Under the pieces are notes generated by a model, which had not been told where the DNA came from, did not search any database, and saw nothing but the letters and a program-made list of their open reading frames with translations. Source: Mucilaginibacter aquatilis (lineage in GTDB: Bacteria > Bacteroidota > Bacteroidia > Sphingobacteriales > Sphingobacteriaceae). Taken from it: a DNA stretch of 64,000 nt. The stretch's first letter is position 1. Each line of letters starts with the position of its first letter. Positions 1 through 9,068 of this stretch are shown in pieces. Both the position numbers and the translations under genes were made by a program. The stretch is taken from positions 62,001 to 126,000 of the forward strand of contig NZ_WQLA01000005.1 in NCBI RefSeq assembly GCF_009755275.1, in the 5' to 3' direction.

Positions 1-2
1 GT

Positions 3-362
3 AAAATTGTCATTTTTGATGACGATGAAGATATTCTTTCTATTTGCGCTTACATTTTAGAAGAGCAAGGCTGGGAAGTTCACACCTACACTGATTGTAA
101 TAACATCACTGAAAAAGTTACGGCAGTTATGCCCGATGTAATTTTGATGGATAACTGGATACCTGAAGCCGGTGGTATTGTAGCAACACAAACGCTTAAA
201 ACCAACGATGAGCTGAAAAATATCCCTGTTGTATATTTTTCGGCCAATAGCGATATACAGTTACTTGCCAGCCATGCCGGTGCAGAAACCTATCTTGCTA
301 AACCTTTTGATTTAGATGAACTAGAAAAAACTATAAGCAACGTTTTACAAAAGGCTTCTTAA
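3..362 (+). CDS. Response regulator receiver protein (5' truncated by window edge)
   Basis: The frame is open from the first base of the window, so the gene starts upstream. The visible 119 residues form one receiver domain: an acidic cluster at the start (IFDDDED), the phospho-acceptor Asp in VILMDNW, and the conserved Lys in YLAKPFD near the end. No output domain follows before the stop, so this is either a single-domain regulator or the C-terminal receiver of a larger protein. The histidine kinase partner is not visible. A strong bidirectional hairpin follows. The family call is firm; the specific pathway is unknown. Confidence 0.85.
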   Translation, partial: KIVIFDDDEDILSICAYILEEQGWEVHTYTDCNNITEKVTAVMPDVILMDNWIPEAGGIVATQTLKTNDELKNIPVVYFSANSDIQLLASHAGAETYLAKPFDLDELEKTISNVLQKAS

Positions 363-385
363 TTATATTTGCACTTAATAACTAT

Positions 386-427
386 AAAAAGAAAACGCCC
401 GTTAGCAATAACGGGCGTTTTCTTTTT
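386..427. terminator. Bidirectional rho-independent terminator
   Basis: Perfect stem of at least 14 bp (arms about 391-404 and 409-422, loop GCAA) that extends through flanking A and T runs on both sides. It lies between two convergent genes (receiver on +, outer-membrane protein on -) and can serve both. Confidence 0.9.
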
Positions 428-448
428 ACTATAGAGAGCGACTAACAG

Positions 449-3445
449 TTAGTCAATGGTTGGTCCGGCACCGCCACCGCGATTACCTCCAAAGCCACCA
501 CCTTGCCCGCCGCCGCCAAAGCCGCGGCCACGACGCTCACCATCACCACCCTGCATTGGCGAACGGCCTGCAAATTTCTGTAGCCTGTAAGTAAACGTTA
601 GCAGTAAATAACGTCCTAAACGATTGGTTTGAGTTTGGGTACGTACGTTATTAGCATTTACAATTGAAAAGCCTGTATTTTGGTTGAATAAATCAAACCC
701 TTGTACACGAACGGTTGCAGCATTCTGTTTCAGGAAGCGGCGCTCAACAAATAGGTTTAAGATGTTAGGATTTGGAACATCAAAGCTATAGCCGTAGTTA
801 ACGGTACGGGTAAAATCATAGCCTAACGTCCAGTCCTTTAAAATATAGTTTTTACCGCTTAATGTTAGGTCTAATGTACGGATGTTGGCGTTACCTATTG
901 CACGCGGAGCATCAATAGTATTGGTAGTTCTGTTAATGGTGTAACGCGCACCTGTTTCCAGGTCAATCTTATCTAATATATTCACCCTAAACCTTGGGTA
1001 TGGCGCAAAGGCTAAGTTTTTAGATACGTTTTTTACAAAAGGTGTAGCAACGTTGTTTGAGTCAACACTGTTGGTAAACGAAAGGTTGTTAGTATAAGTA
1101 ATGCTACCATTCAACACCAGTGTGAACTTGCGATTTTGCCACGGCTTAGCATAAGTAACATTTGCCTGCCCCTGGTAATAGCCGTCAACATTCATGTAAT
1201 TTGAAAACACCGTATTTTTGAATGAATTGAGGCCGGGATTTGCCGCCAACGCTGCAGGAGTGAATCTTACCGGGTAAACAGTTGACGTAGTCACAATTTT
1301 ATTATTGGTTTGATTGAAACTCAAACTGCTGAAAAATATGTTACCGGTTTCAAAACTGAACTTATTGTAACGCAAGTTAAAGTTATTGGTAAACTCCGGA
1401 TTTAAAGCCGGGTTACCTTGAACAGGGTATAAAGCGTTTGAGAAATTAATTACCGGAACCAACTGATTGTATGTTGGCTGGTTGTTTGAACCATTGTAGT
1501 TGAAGTTAAGCGATTGGCTGCGTGAGAAGTTATAGCTGAAACGCGCTGTTGGAACAAAGTTAAACGTGCGCTTGTCTGTAACTGGCCTAACTACGGATTG
1601 TGCAATGGCATCAAAAGAATTTCCTGAGCCTTCCAGTTTGCTTGGCAATACTCCTGCACCAAGGGTAAGGTTATATTTAGGTTTGATAAACCTGTAGTTT
1701 AAGCCTACACGGTGCGTGGTGAAAGTATAATTATAATCGCTGGTACCTAGGGGATAATTGTTTATTTGATTTCCGGCAGCAACGGTATCAGTACGGTTGT
1801 CGTTGCGGTTAGTGGTACGGTTATATGCATAATTAAGTTCCAGGAATGAAACCTTGCTTAGTGGCTCTATATACGACAGGCTTATTCCGGATGTAAGCGA
1901 ACGGTAATAAGTGTTTACCAACTGATTTACCGGCACATTTAACCTGTTTACCGTAGCTTCATCATAAGTGTAAACAGGGTTATCAAAACTAAAATTACGT
2001 GTTGAGTTAAAGTTACCATTGATACTTAAGTTACGGCCTACGCCATTAAAGCGATGATTATACAGCAATGTAGCTCCGTAATTTGGTGCAGCACTGGTAC
2101 TGTTGGTTTGGGTATTGTAAACAAGGTTAGGATTGCCGTTACGTGTTGAATTTAAAAACTCATCAGCAATAGTACCGGTGCTTGAGTAAGAGAAAGTTGG
2201 ATTTAATTTTAAATAATTTAACGTATCAGGCCTCCATTCCATATTCCAGGTTAAACGGTGGTTCGTATTATTATCGTTTTGTGTGGTGTTTTGGTCACTT
2301 ACGGTTGGTACCGTACCTATGTTTTCCTGATAGTTTTTGCTTTGGGTATATATTCCTTTATCCTCAAAGCTATAGCTACCATAAACAGACATGTTACCCC
2401 ACTGATCGCGAAAGTTAGTGCCTATGGTTTTTGTAGTGTTAATACCATTTGCGTTACTGGTTTGGCTGCTACCGCCACCGCGGCCTGCGTTACCACGGCC
2501 ACCGCCGCCACCGCCAAAGCCCCGACCGCCGCCGCCAAAGCCGCCACCACCACCACCTCCAGTGGGACTGCCAAACGAAAAGGTGTTAACATTGGTATTA
2601 TTTAAGTTGCCTAATACAGCAATTTGCTGTTCATTATTGAACTTAAAAATATTTACCAAACCTACATAACGGTTATCATTACTTCCCTCGCCTTTTGGTA
2701 AGGCATCTGACCCTTCGCCGCCTGTTATTTGGCCAAAATAGCCGTAGTTTTTATCCTTACGTATGGTAATGTTTAATATTTTATTGGCTTCGCCGGTTTT
2801 AATGCCTGTTATGTTTGCCTGATCGCCATAATCGTCAACAATCTGGTAGCTGTCAACCAGGTCAGCTGGTAAGTTTTTGGTGGCTGTTTGCACATCTCCG
2901 CCAAAAAAGTCTTTACCGTTAATACGTACACGCGTAACCTGCTTGCCCTGGGCGCTAACATTACCCTGCGCATCTACATCAACTCCCGGTATGCGTTTCA
3001 ATTGATCTTCAACTGGCGAGTTTGCACGCACCTTGTAAGCGCTGGCTTTGTACTCAACAGTATCTTCTTTTAACGTTACAGGGTTGGTACCCACAACGGT
3101 TACTACACCCAGCTGGCGCGATTCGGCTTTTAGCACAATGGTACCAAAATCGGCTGGCTGGTTGCTCTTGTCTAAAGTAAAGTGCTTAATGAGTCCTTCG
3201 TAACCAATTGATGTTAAGGTAAGCGTAACCTTGCTACCTTTTACATTATTGAACGAGAATTTACCCTCTCCGCTAACAATGGTTGTAACGCTGTCTTTAG
3301 CGTCGGTAATAAGTTTTACGGTTGTGCCAGGTAAAGCTTGTTTTGTTGAGTCAATCACCATACCGTGCACCTCGCGGCCGGTTTGTGCTTTTGTAAATGA
3401 TGCCGCGGCTAAAAAGAGGGCAAAAAAGGCTAAAAAGCGTTTCAT
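449..3445 (-). CDS. TonB-receptor-like outer membrane beta-barrel protein with carboxypeptidase-regulatory-like domain
   Basis: 998 residues. A signal peptide (about 1-20, ending TKAQ) is followed by a carboxypeptidase-D regulatory-like beta-sandwich (about 22-105), a plug-like region (about 110-230, including VRINGKDFFGGD) and a long beta-barrel rich in Asn, Tyr and Phe, as in the OMP_b-brl_3 family. A very Gly-rich loop occupies about 293-328. The barrel ends in an aromatic-rich strand near residue 958 and is followed by a 40-residue Gly/Arg-rich tail, which is odd because such barrels normally end at the last strand. It acts in the outer membrane, probably in uptake or surface remodelling; no SusD partner or substrate hint lies nearby. 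The start codon is followed directly by a typical signal peptide. Confidence 0.85.
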   Translation of the reverse strand: MKRFLAFFALFLAAASFTKAQTGREVHGMVIDSTKQALPGTTVKLITDAKDSVTTIVSGEGKFSFNNVKGSKVTLTLTSIGYEGLIKHFTLDKSNQPADFGTIVLKAESRQLGVVTVVGTNPVTLKEDTVEYKASAYKVRANSPVEDQLKRIPGVDVDAQGNVSAQGKQVTRVRINGKDFFGGDVQTATKNLPADLVDSYQIVDDYGDQANITGIKTGEANKILNITIRKDKNYGYFGQITGGEGSDALPKGEGSNDNRYVGLVNIFKFNNEQQIAVLGNLNNTNVNTFSFGSPTGGGGGGGFGGGGRGFGGGGGGRGNAGRGGGSSQTSNANGINTTKTIGTNFRDQWGNMSVYGSYSFEDKGIYTQSKNYQENIGTVPTVSDQNTTQNDNNTNHRLTWNMEWRPDTLNYLKLNPTFSYSSTGTIADEFLNSTRNGNPNLVYNTQTNSTSAAPNYGATLLYNHRFNGVGRNLSINGNFNSTRNFSFDNPVYTYDEATVNRLNVPVNQLVNTYYRSLTSGISLSYIEPLSKVSFLELNYAYNRTTNRNDNRTDTVAAGNQINNYPLGTSDYNYTFTTHRVGLNYRFIKPKYNLTLGAGVLPSKLEGSGNSFDAIAQSVVRPVTDKRTFNFVPTARFSYNFSRSQSLNFNYNGSNNQPTYNQLVPVINFSNALYPVQGNPALNPEFTNNFNLRYNKFSFETGNIFFSSLSFNQTNNKIVTTSTVYPVRFTPAALAANPGLNSFKNTVFSNYMNVDGYYQGQANVTYAKPWQNRKFTLVLNGSITYTNNLSFTNSVDSNNVATPFVKNVSKNLAFAPYPRFRVNILDKIDLETGARYTINRTTNTIDAPRAIGNANIRTLDLTLSGKNYILKDWTLGYDFTRTVNYGYSFDVPNPNILNLFVERRFLKQNAATVRVQGFDLFNQNTGFSIVNANNVRTQTQTNRLGRYLLLTFTYRLQKFAGRSPMQGGDGERRGRGFGGGGQGGGFGGNRGGGAGPTID

Positions 3446-3925
3446 AAAATTTTGTCCAGACTGATGATGTTTAATAGTTTCTAATCTTCTACAGAAGAGG
3501 AGTGCAAAAGTTCAATTTCTTTATGTTAAATATTTAATAATCATACTATTGTTACATGATTGTGCTATAAACGTTACAAATAATAAATGCTACCGGCTAT
3601 TAAATAAGCTCCTCATTTGCTGGCAATTAATTATTAGTAAAACGATACTTGATCTTTGGAATCGTGTATAAGATTAGATGTAAGGCAATAACTTAAATAT
3701 TGTTTTTCAATGGCTTAATAGTTTTAACGGTTGCGTTTTGCATACACTTTTATAAAAATGAAGATTTTTATAAAGAGATTTATAATCGCCGTTAACAAAA
3801 CCATAGCATATTGATTATCAAACAAATATTGAATTTTGTGGCACGAAATATGTTGGAAAAGCGGGCAACTTTGAAGCTAAGAATTAATACCGGCCGCGAG
3901 GGTTGGTTAATTTAAGATTAAACAA
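3446..3925. other. AT-rich intergenic region between divergent genes
   Basis: About 480 bases with no convincing gene. It must hold the promoters of the outer-membrane protein (-) and the small protein (+). A CAAAAGTT at 3505-3512 reads AACTTTTG on the minus strand, one mismatch from the Bacteroidota -7 box, but no good -33 TTG accompanies it. Near-repeated AT stretches (TTTTTATAAA-like, 3750-3790) are present. No tRNA or riboswitch was seen. Confidence 0.5.
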
Positions 3926-3945
3926 AACATCACATATGTGATGTT
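3926..3945. promoter_or_regulatory. Perfect 20-bp palindrome, probable operator
   Basis: The two 10-base halves AACATCACAT and ATGTGATGTT are exact reverse complements centred between 3935 and 3936. It sits 29 bases upstream of the preferred start (3974) of the small protein, a typical place for a dimeric repressor or activator. The halves contain TCACA/TGTGA in the opposite order to a CRP site. No T-run follows, so it is not a terminator. Confidence 0.55.
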
Positions 3946-3973
3946 CACAAAATTAACCTTAATAACCACACTT

Positions 3974-4246
3974 ATGAACTCAATGCGCGCAAACCTGCAC
4001 TCTAAGGTGCACAATTGGATGGACAGAATGGGCTTTAGGCTTAATTCGGCTAAAACAAGTCCGAAATCAAAAACCACTATCAAACACTATTTTTTTGAAA
4101 CATTTAATTTCTTAGAAAAGACCCGTGCAGGCGAGCCCGAGAAAACAAGTTTCGTTTGTTTTGACACCTACGGAGAAAAGTTAAAAGTACGCTCGTTGCT
4201 TGATTTACAAACGGCTTTCTACGAAAACATAAGTCAGCTTAAGTAA
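3974..4246 (+). CDS. Small hypothetical protein
   Basis: 90 residues from the ATG at 3974 (MNSMRANLHS). An upstream in-frame ATG at 3938 lies inside the perfect palindrome 3926-3945, so the downstream start is preferred. The protein is basic in its N-terminal half (many Lys, Arg, His) and acidic later, with no signal peptide, membrane segment or motif I recognise. Codon use matches the neighbours and the frame ends in a clean stop, so a real gene is likely. Function unknown. Confidence 0.5.
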   Translation: MNSMRANLHSKVHNWMDRMGFRLNSAKTSPKSKTTIKHYFFETFNFLEKTRAGEPEKTSFVCFDTYGEKLKVRSLLDLQTAFYENISQLK

Positions 4247-4290
4247 TACTGCTGCGTGCCTGTTATAAAGCACAGGCACGCACCACCAAC

Positions 4291-5532
4291 TTAAATACGG
4301 CGTTTAAGGGTTAACACAAATGTTTCATACTTTTTGCCCCGACGTATTTCAACAAGTATGTTTCTCTTGTCTTTTGACTTAAACAGGTTGTCTATATCAA
4401 CCATACTCATTTTGTCAACCCGTTTAAAATTTACCGTCGTTATTTCATCGTTGGCCATTATACCTGCTTCATCAGCCGCCGAACCCGGCTCAACCCTGCT
4501 TATTACAATTCTGTTTAGTTCGGCACCCGCAGCATAATACTCCATTCCGCTCATATCGTGCTCAAAAGGCTCATTGTATTTATAATTAGGCTTCAAATAC
4601 ATTACGCTATTAGCATAGTCCATAATTACCATAAACCGTTTTAAAATGCCTAGGCCAAGGTTACCGTCGCGTGGTACAAGGTAACGCGTTCCCTTAACCT
4701 CAGGAAATGACGCGATGACATTAGTAAACCTATACCTGTCTAAATTAAATTCGTTGACCCTGCTAATAAACCCGCTTATTGGCTGGCCCGTTAAACCAAC
4801 ACCCAAATTGGCTTTTACTGAATTATTGAAGTGGGCTTGATGAATATCCGGCTGCTCAATAGATAAGGGGTGCCCCGCCCCTAAATCAACTAAAAACTTA
4901 TTTTCAGTTATTTGTTTGTTAGGCAAAGCTACAGTAGCTTTGATATAAGGTTTACGTTCTTCAACACTCAAGGGTATGGTGACTCCCCTCTTCTTTTTAA
5001 AAGGTCTATAATAACCCGACCGTGCAATGCTTAATATTGTATCAGTAAAGTTAATTTTCACACTTAGGTGCGAAAAAAATTCGTAACCTAAAATGCCATG
5101 AATAGGAATGCCGGCATAGTTTGACAACCCAAAATTATCTTCTTTAAACACCGCCGCCGATACGAGCGAACTGCTTACGCCACCGGGCAAGGCCAAATCT
5201 ATGGTTGATGTAGCGTAAGCTTCAAAACTTTCGGTGTTACCGGCAGCCCCGTATATTTTAATTATGCGTTTATTGTAAATTTTAGCCGAGTCGAGCAATT
5301 TAGGATCGGTAATGATTATAAGCCCTACGCCAGAGTCAACAATAAAATTAAACGGTCCTTTTTGATTGATGTAAACAGGTACAACAATCATATCCCTTAC
5401 CAGCTTAAACCGGAGGTGTACCTGCTTTTTATGCTTGTTGATATAAAATAACTGGGCCTTTACAACAGGCGCAAAGCATAGTACAGCAAGGCATAATAAC
5501 AAGTACCTCTTAATATGGGGAAAAGGGTACAT
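4291..5532 (-). CDS. Secreted retropepsin-like aspartyl protease with C-terminal PDZ domain
   Basis: 413 residues. The signal peptide runs to about residue 26 (VVKAQ). Two pepsin-like lobes each carry an aspartate motif: D66-S-G in the first and D216-L-G in the second, as in single-chain aspartyl proteases of the pepsin/retropepsin-like superfamily. A PDZ domain occupies about 328-413 (SRVEPGSAADEAGI). The expected location is periplasm or cell surface, with the PDZ recognising a substrate C-terminus. The second motif has Leu instead of Ser/Thr after the Asp, seen in some family members. The start codon directly abuts a perfect 17-bp hairpin. Substrate unknown. Confidence 0.8.
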   Translation of the reverse strand: MYPFPHIKRYLLLCLAVLCFAPVVKAQLFYINKHKKQVHLRFKLVRDMIVVPVYINQKGPFNFIVDSGVGLIIITDPKLLDSAKIYNKRIIKIYGAAGNTESFEAYATSTIDLALPGGVSSSLVSAAVFKEDNFGLSNYAGIPIHGILGYEFFSHLSVKINFTDTILSIARSGYYRPFKKKRGVTIPLSVEERKPYIKATVALPNKQITENKFLVDLGAGHPLSIEQPDIHQAHFNNSVKANLGVGLTGQPISGFISRVNEFNLDRYRFTNVIASFPEVKGTRYLVPRDGNLGLGILKRFMVIMDYANSVMYLKPNYKYNEPFEHDMSGMEYYAAGAELNRIVISRVEPGSAADEAGIMANDEITTVNFKRVDKMSMVDIDNLFKSKDKRNILVEIRRGKKYETFVLTLKRRI

Positions 5533-5580
5533 TTAACTTTATATTGGCTGCTTTAATTGTTAAAGCCAATATAAAGTTAA
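5533..5580 (-). promoter_or_regulatory. Perfect 17-bp hairpin touching the protease start codon, with embedded near-consensus -7 box
   Basis: Arms 5533-5549 and 5564-5580 are exact reverse complements with a 14-nt loop; an alternative inner pairing (5550-5556 with 5560-5566) is also possible. On the minus strand it lies between the end of the YihY-like gene and the protease ATG, which begins immediately after the hairpin. The first minus-strand arm contains TATATTGG (one mismatch to TAnnTTTG) with a TTTG 17 nt upstream. It may act as terminator for one gene and promoter/leader for the next. Confidence 0.55.
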
Positions 5581-5627
5581 GCAAATGCAACAAACGCCAC
5601 AAGCTGCCGCAATGTTGTTAGCGGGTA

Positions 5628-6614
5628 TTAACTTTGCTGCTTGCCATCGTCAGTTAACTGACCTTTTAGCTCGGGGTTTTGAGGAGGCAGTTTGCTTACT
5701 TCACGCTCCACCTCTGTTTGCTCAATGTGTACAGCATAATCAGCCGGTTCAATATGGCTGCAATTAGCCTCGGCATAAACCTGCGTAAATTCAGCACCTA
5801 TATACAAAATTGCAGCGGTGTAGTAAATCCATACCAGGATAATAATAACCGACCCTGCAGCACCGTAAGCCGAACCTTGTGCCGAGTATTTTAAATAAAG
5901 GCTAATGGCAAACTGCCCTATCATAAACAATATGGCCGTAAAAAAAGCTCCAGAGCGTACATCTTTAAATTTGATTTTAACATCGGGCAAGAACTTAAAT
6001 ATGATGCCGAATAAAATAGAGATTACGATGAATGATACGCCAAGGTTAATCACTTCAATTAAGCGTTCGGTAATAGCAGGCAAAAAGCGTGTAAGCTGGC
6101 TGCCAATAGCGCTCACAATTAAGTTTACTATAAGCGAAGCCAATAAAAGGAATCCCAAACTTATAATGAGAGAAAACGACAAGAACCTGTTTTGAAGCAT
6201 TTTTAACCAACCTTTTTTAGGTTTGGCCTTTACACGCCAAATGGTGTTTATTGAATCCTGTATTTCAAGAAAGATACTGCTGGCACCTAATAGTAAGGTT
6301 GCAATACCCGATATTAAAGCTACGCCCGATTTGCCTGAAAACTGCAGGTTCTTAACAATATCCTGAATTTGCTTAGCTGCATCGCCACCCACATATTGGT
6401 TTATTTGTGCATATAGTTTGGAGGATGCTGCATCAGGCCCTAAAAAAATGCCGGCTAGCGACAGGATGAGAATTAGCAAAGGTGCTATAGAGAATATGGT
6501 ATAGTAGGCCAGTGAGGCACTCAACTTTAAGCCGTTATCGTTTGAGAAGCCAGAAAAGGTAGCCATTAGCACCTTCCATAAACTCTTTAAATATTCTTTG
6601 CTAAATACTTTCAT
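5628..6614 (-). CDS. YihY/BrkB-family inner membrane protein
   Basis: 328 residues. The sequence has the family layout: an N-terminal cytoplasmic stretch, six hydrophobic segments, and the characteristic GLKLSASLAYYTIFSIAPL region near residues 27-45. The C-terminal part is charged and hydrophilic (rich in Glu, Gln and Lys) and probably cytoplasmic. The family was once called 'ribonuclease BN' by mistake; its molecular role is not established. Length matches family norms (about 280-330). It is transcribed with the downstream aspartyl protease on the same strand, but the strong hairpin between them suggests separate control. Confidence 0.85.
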   Translation of the reverse strand: MKVFSKEYLKSLWKVLMATFSGFSNDNGLKLSASLAYYTIFSIAPLLILILSLAGIFLGPDAASSKLYAQINQYVGGDAAKQIQDIVKNLQFSGKSGVALISGIATLLLGASSIFLEIQDSINTIWRVKAKPKKGWLKMLQNRFLSFSLIISLGFLLLASLIVNLIVSAIGSQLTRFLPAITERLIEVINLGVSFIVISILFGIIFKFLPDVKIKFKDVRSGAFFTAILFMIGQFAISLYLKYSAQGSAYGAAGSVIIILVWIYYTAAILYIGAEFTQVYAEANCSHIEPADYAVHIEQTEVEREVSKLPPQNPELKGQLTDDGKQQS

Positions 6615-6698
6615 AGTTATGATGATGATTCATAAATACCGCATTTACGCATAAATTGTTTGCCAAAGTAGCTACCTTAGCCAGTAAAGCTTATAAAA

Positions 6699-7250
6699 AT
6701 GTATAAAGGGTTACTTATATTATTCTTGAATTTTACTGTTGCTGTTAATTGTTTTTCGCAAGAGACTGTAGTGTGGCTTGTAAGGCATGCCGAAAAACAA
6801 ACAGCCGAAACGATGACGGCCAACCCTGAACTTACGCCCGAGGGATTGAAGCGTGCTGAAGATTTATCTGCTACTTTAAACAACCGCAAAATTACGGCAA
6901 TATACAGTACCGCATATAAACGTACTTTGGCAACCGCTAACCCTTTGGCTGCTAAACGCAAACTTGAACCAATTACCTACAGCGGTAAAAATTTAGAGGA
7001 AATAGCAAAAAAGGTATTGGCAAACCATAAGGGGCAAGAAGTGCTTATTGTTGGCCATTCAAACACCTTGCTACCGGTGATAAAAGCACTAGGCGCCGAA
7101 TCTTCATTCACTGAACTTACCGACGATGATTACGACATGTTGTTTAAAGTAACAGTGCCTGAAAAGGGAATACCTCAACTAAGCATTAGCTATTATGGCG
7201 AACCGCATCACACAACGCAGATACCACCTCAATTTGCTGGTAAGCTTTAA
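6699..7250 (+). CDS. Secreted histidine phosphatase family protein (SixA/phosphoglycerate mutase-like)
   Basis: 183 residues with an N-terminal signal-like segment (about 1-20, ending CFSQ), so probably periplasmic. The catalytic motif VRHAEK near residue 27 supplies the phosphorylated His, and VGHSNTL near 118 supplies the second active-site His. Its short length and simple core resemble SixA-type phosphatases rather than full phosphoglycerate mutases. Substrate unknown. The end overlaps the end of the convergent alanine dehydrogenase gene by 4 bases. Confidence 0.8.
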   Translation: MYKGLLILFLNFTVAVNCFSQETVVWLVRHAEKQTAETMTANPELTPEGLKRAEDLSATLNNRKITAIYSTAYKRTLATANPLAAKRKLEPITYSGKNLEEIAKKVLANHKGQEVLIVGHSNTLLPVIKALGAESSFTELTDDDYDMLFKVTVPEKGIPQLSISYYGEPHHTTQIPPQFAGKL

Positions 7251-8473
7251 CGGTTTGATACTATAAGCAAATCAAGGTCTTTGCACGGAATGTTGAAATG
7301 CTCGCCCAAGTACTTATTGGTTAGCTGCCCCTGGTAAATATAAACAGCATTGCGTACACCGGCTTTTTGCCATATTACATTGTTAATTCCGCCGTTTTCG
7401 CCAATATCTAACAGTATGGGTGTAAAAATATTGGTTAGGGCGTAGGTGGCAGTACGTGCAACCCTTGAGGCAATGTTTGGCACGCAATAGTGAATTACAT
7501 CATACTTGCGAAACACCGGATGGGTATGATTGGTAACCTCTGATGTTTCAAAGCAACCACCCTGGTCAATGCTTACATCAATTATAACCGAATGCGGCTT
7601 CATGCGGCTCACTGTACTTTCGGTAACTATACAAGGGCTGCGGCCATCTTCGGTACGCATGGCTCCAATCACCACATCGCAGGTAGTAATTGCCTTTTCG
7701 AGTACAATAGGCTGTATTACGGAGGTAAATACCCTGCTGCCAATATTATTTTGCAACCTGCGGAGCTTATAAATTGACGGATCAAATACTTTTACCTCTG
7801 CTCCTAATGAAATGGCGGTACGTGCTGCATACTCTCCTACTGTACCTGCACCCAGTATCACAATTTCGGTAGGTGGCACGCCGGTAATGCCGCCCAGCAT
7901 TAAACCTTTACCTCCAAAAACATTACTCAGGTACTCGGCAGCTATAGAGATTGATGTTGCGCCCACAATTTCACTCATTGCACGTACTACGCTAAGCACG
8001 TTGCCTTCATCGCGCAGTTGTTCAAATGATAGAGCAGTTATTCTTTTAGCCAGCATGGCTTGCAGGCATTCAGCTTTTAAAGTAGGGGTTTGCAGCGTAG
8101 ATATGAGTATCTGTCCCGGCTTCATTAATTCAATTTCGGCCATAGTGGGGGGCGCTACCTTGAGTATAATATCGGCCTCGTAAACCTTTTTATGATCGTA
8201 AACAATTTGAGCACCTTGCTCACTGTAATGGTTATCTAAAAAGTTGGCGGCTTTACCGGCATTGCTTTCAAACAACACATCATGACCGTTATTTACCAGT
8301 AACGCAACCGAAAACGGAGTTAAGGCAATACGGTTTTCCTGAAATGAGGTTTCGCGCGGAATACCGATGTAAAGCTTGTTCTTACGGTTTCGCACTTCAA
8401 GCATTGACTCCTGCGGCTGCATCATAGCTTGTTTAGCTACGTCCGAAAATCCGCTATATAAACCTGAACTCAT
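7247..8473 (-). CDS. ald: Alanine dehydrogenase (AlaDH/PNT family)
   Basis: 408 residues. It would catalyse NAD-dependent oxidative deamination of L-alanine to pyruvate and ammonia in the cytosol. The N-terminal domain starts after a roughly 30-residue extension with IGIPRETSFQENRIALTP, the family signature; the NAD-binding Rossmann motif is VILGAGTVGEYAA near residue 205. The extension makes it longer than Bacillus Ald (about 370) and is common in Bacteroidota homologues. It lacks the second half of a transhydrogenase alpha subunit, supporting Ald. tsaE lies directly upstream on the same strand, 69 nt away. Confidence 0.85.
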   Translation of the reverse strand: MSSGLYSGFSDVAKQAMMQPQESMLEVRNRKNKLYIGIPRETSFQENRIALTPFSVALLVNNGHDVLFESNAGKAANFLDNHYSEQGAQIVYDHKKVYEADIILKVAPPTMAEIELMKPGQILISTLQTPTLKAECLQAMLAKRITALSFEQLRDEGNVLSVVRAMSEIVGATSISIAAEYLSNVFGGKGLMLGGITGVPPTEIVILGAGTVGEYAARTAISLGAEVKVFDPSIYKLRRLQNNIGSRVFTSVIQPIVLEKAITTCDVVIGAMRTEDGRSPCIVTESTVSRMKPHSVIIDVSIDQGGCFETSEVTNHTHPVFRKYDVIHYCVPNIASRVARTATYALTNIFTPILLDIGENGGINNVIWQKAGVRNAVYIYQGQLTNKYLGEHFNIPCKDLDLLIVSNR

Positions 8474-8542
8474 AGATACTGTTGCTGCGTAGGCATTTTA
8501 TATTCGCAGTGTTGAAGATAAATAAAATTAAGAATAACGGCA

Positions 8543-8974
8543 TTAAATACTTTCAAAGTTAAAATACCTTTTCTGACTTGCATCGGCCTGTATGGTTACT
8601 TTAGTGTAATTGAGCGGAAGCAGATCCGATATTTTTTCAGGCCATTCTATAAGGCAGTAATCACCCGAATAAAAGTATTCTTCATAGCCCATATCCAATG
8701 CTTCTTCCTGATTTTTCAACCGGTAAAAATCAAAATGAAAAACCCGTGAGTTGCCTGCCTCGTATTCATTTACTATTGAAAAGGTTGGACTGGTAACCGA
8801 TTCTTTTACACCTAATTGAGCGCACAGTTCTTTTATGAAAGTAGTTTTACCTGCCCCCATATTTCCATAAAACAAAAATATTTTTTGTTCGCCCGCAAAA
8901 TTTAATAAAGACCGGGCTGCAAAATCAAGCTGGGTTATTGATTCAATGGTTAAGTTCGTTTGTGACCGGGTCAT
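8543..8974 (-). CDS. tsaE: tRNA threonylcarbamoyladenosine biosynthesis ATPase TsaE
   Basis: 143 residues, normal for the family. The P-loop GNMGAGKT is at 37-44, followed by the TSPTF motif of TsaE (switch region) and the late IEWPEK motif. TsaE hydrolyses ATP to drive turnover of the TsaB-TsaD complex that makes t6A37 in ANN-decoding tRNAs. The promoter is probably upstream at 9053-9068, where two tandem TAnnTTTG boxes occur on the minus strand, followed by a hairpin in the leader. Confidence 0.93.
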   Translation of the reverse strand: MTRSQTNLTIESITQLDFAARSLLNFAGEQKIFLFYGNMGAGKTTFIKELCAQLGVKESVTSPTFSIVNEYEAGNSRVFHFDFYRLKNQEEALDMGYEEYFYSGDYCLIEWPEKISDLLPLNYTKVTIQADASQKRYFNFESI

Positions 8975-9004
8975 GCAAAATCAGGTATATGCAAGTAATA
9001 TGAA

Positions 9005-9068
9005 TTGAATATGGTAATGCAGGCTTTAACTCGAAATCTCCACTACCATATTCAAATATACAAATTTA
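9005..9068 (-). promoter_or_regulatory. Tandem -7 boxes plus leader hairpin upstream of tsaE
   Basis: On the minus strand TAAATTTG (9068-9061) is directly followed by TATATTTG (9060-9053), both perfect TAnnTTTG matches. The second box overlaps the first arm of a 12-bp inverted repeat (9005-9016 and 9044-9055, 27-nt loop). No TTG at -33 was found. The position between porX end (9066) and the tsaE start (8974) suggests a tsaE promoter with a structured leader. Confidence 0.5.

Noticed and set aside
2418..2669. Pro-rich plus-strand frame opposite the Gly-rich part of the outer-membrane protein
   Set aside because: It is the antisense of Gly codons (GGN to CCN); no start context or domain.
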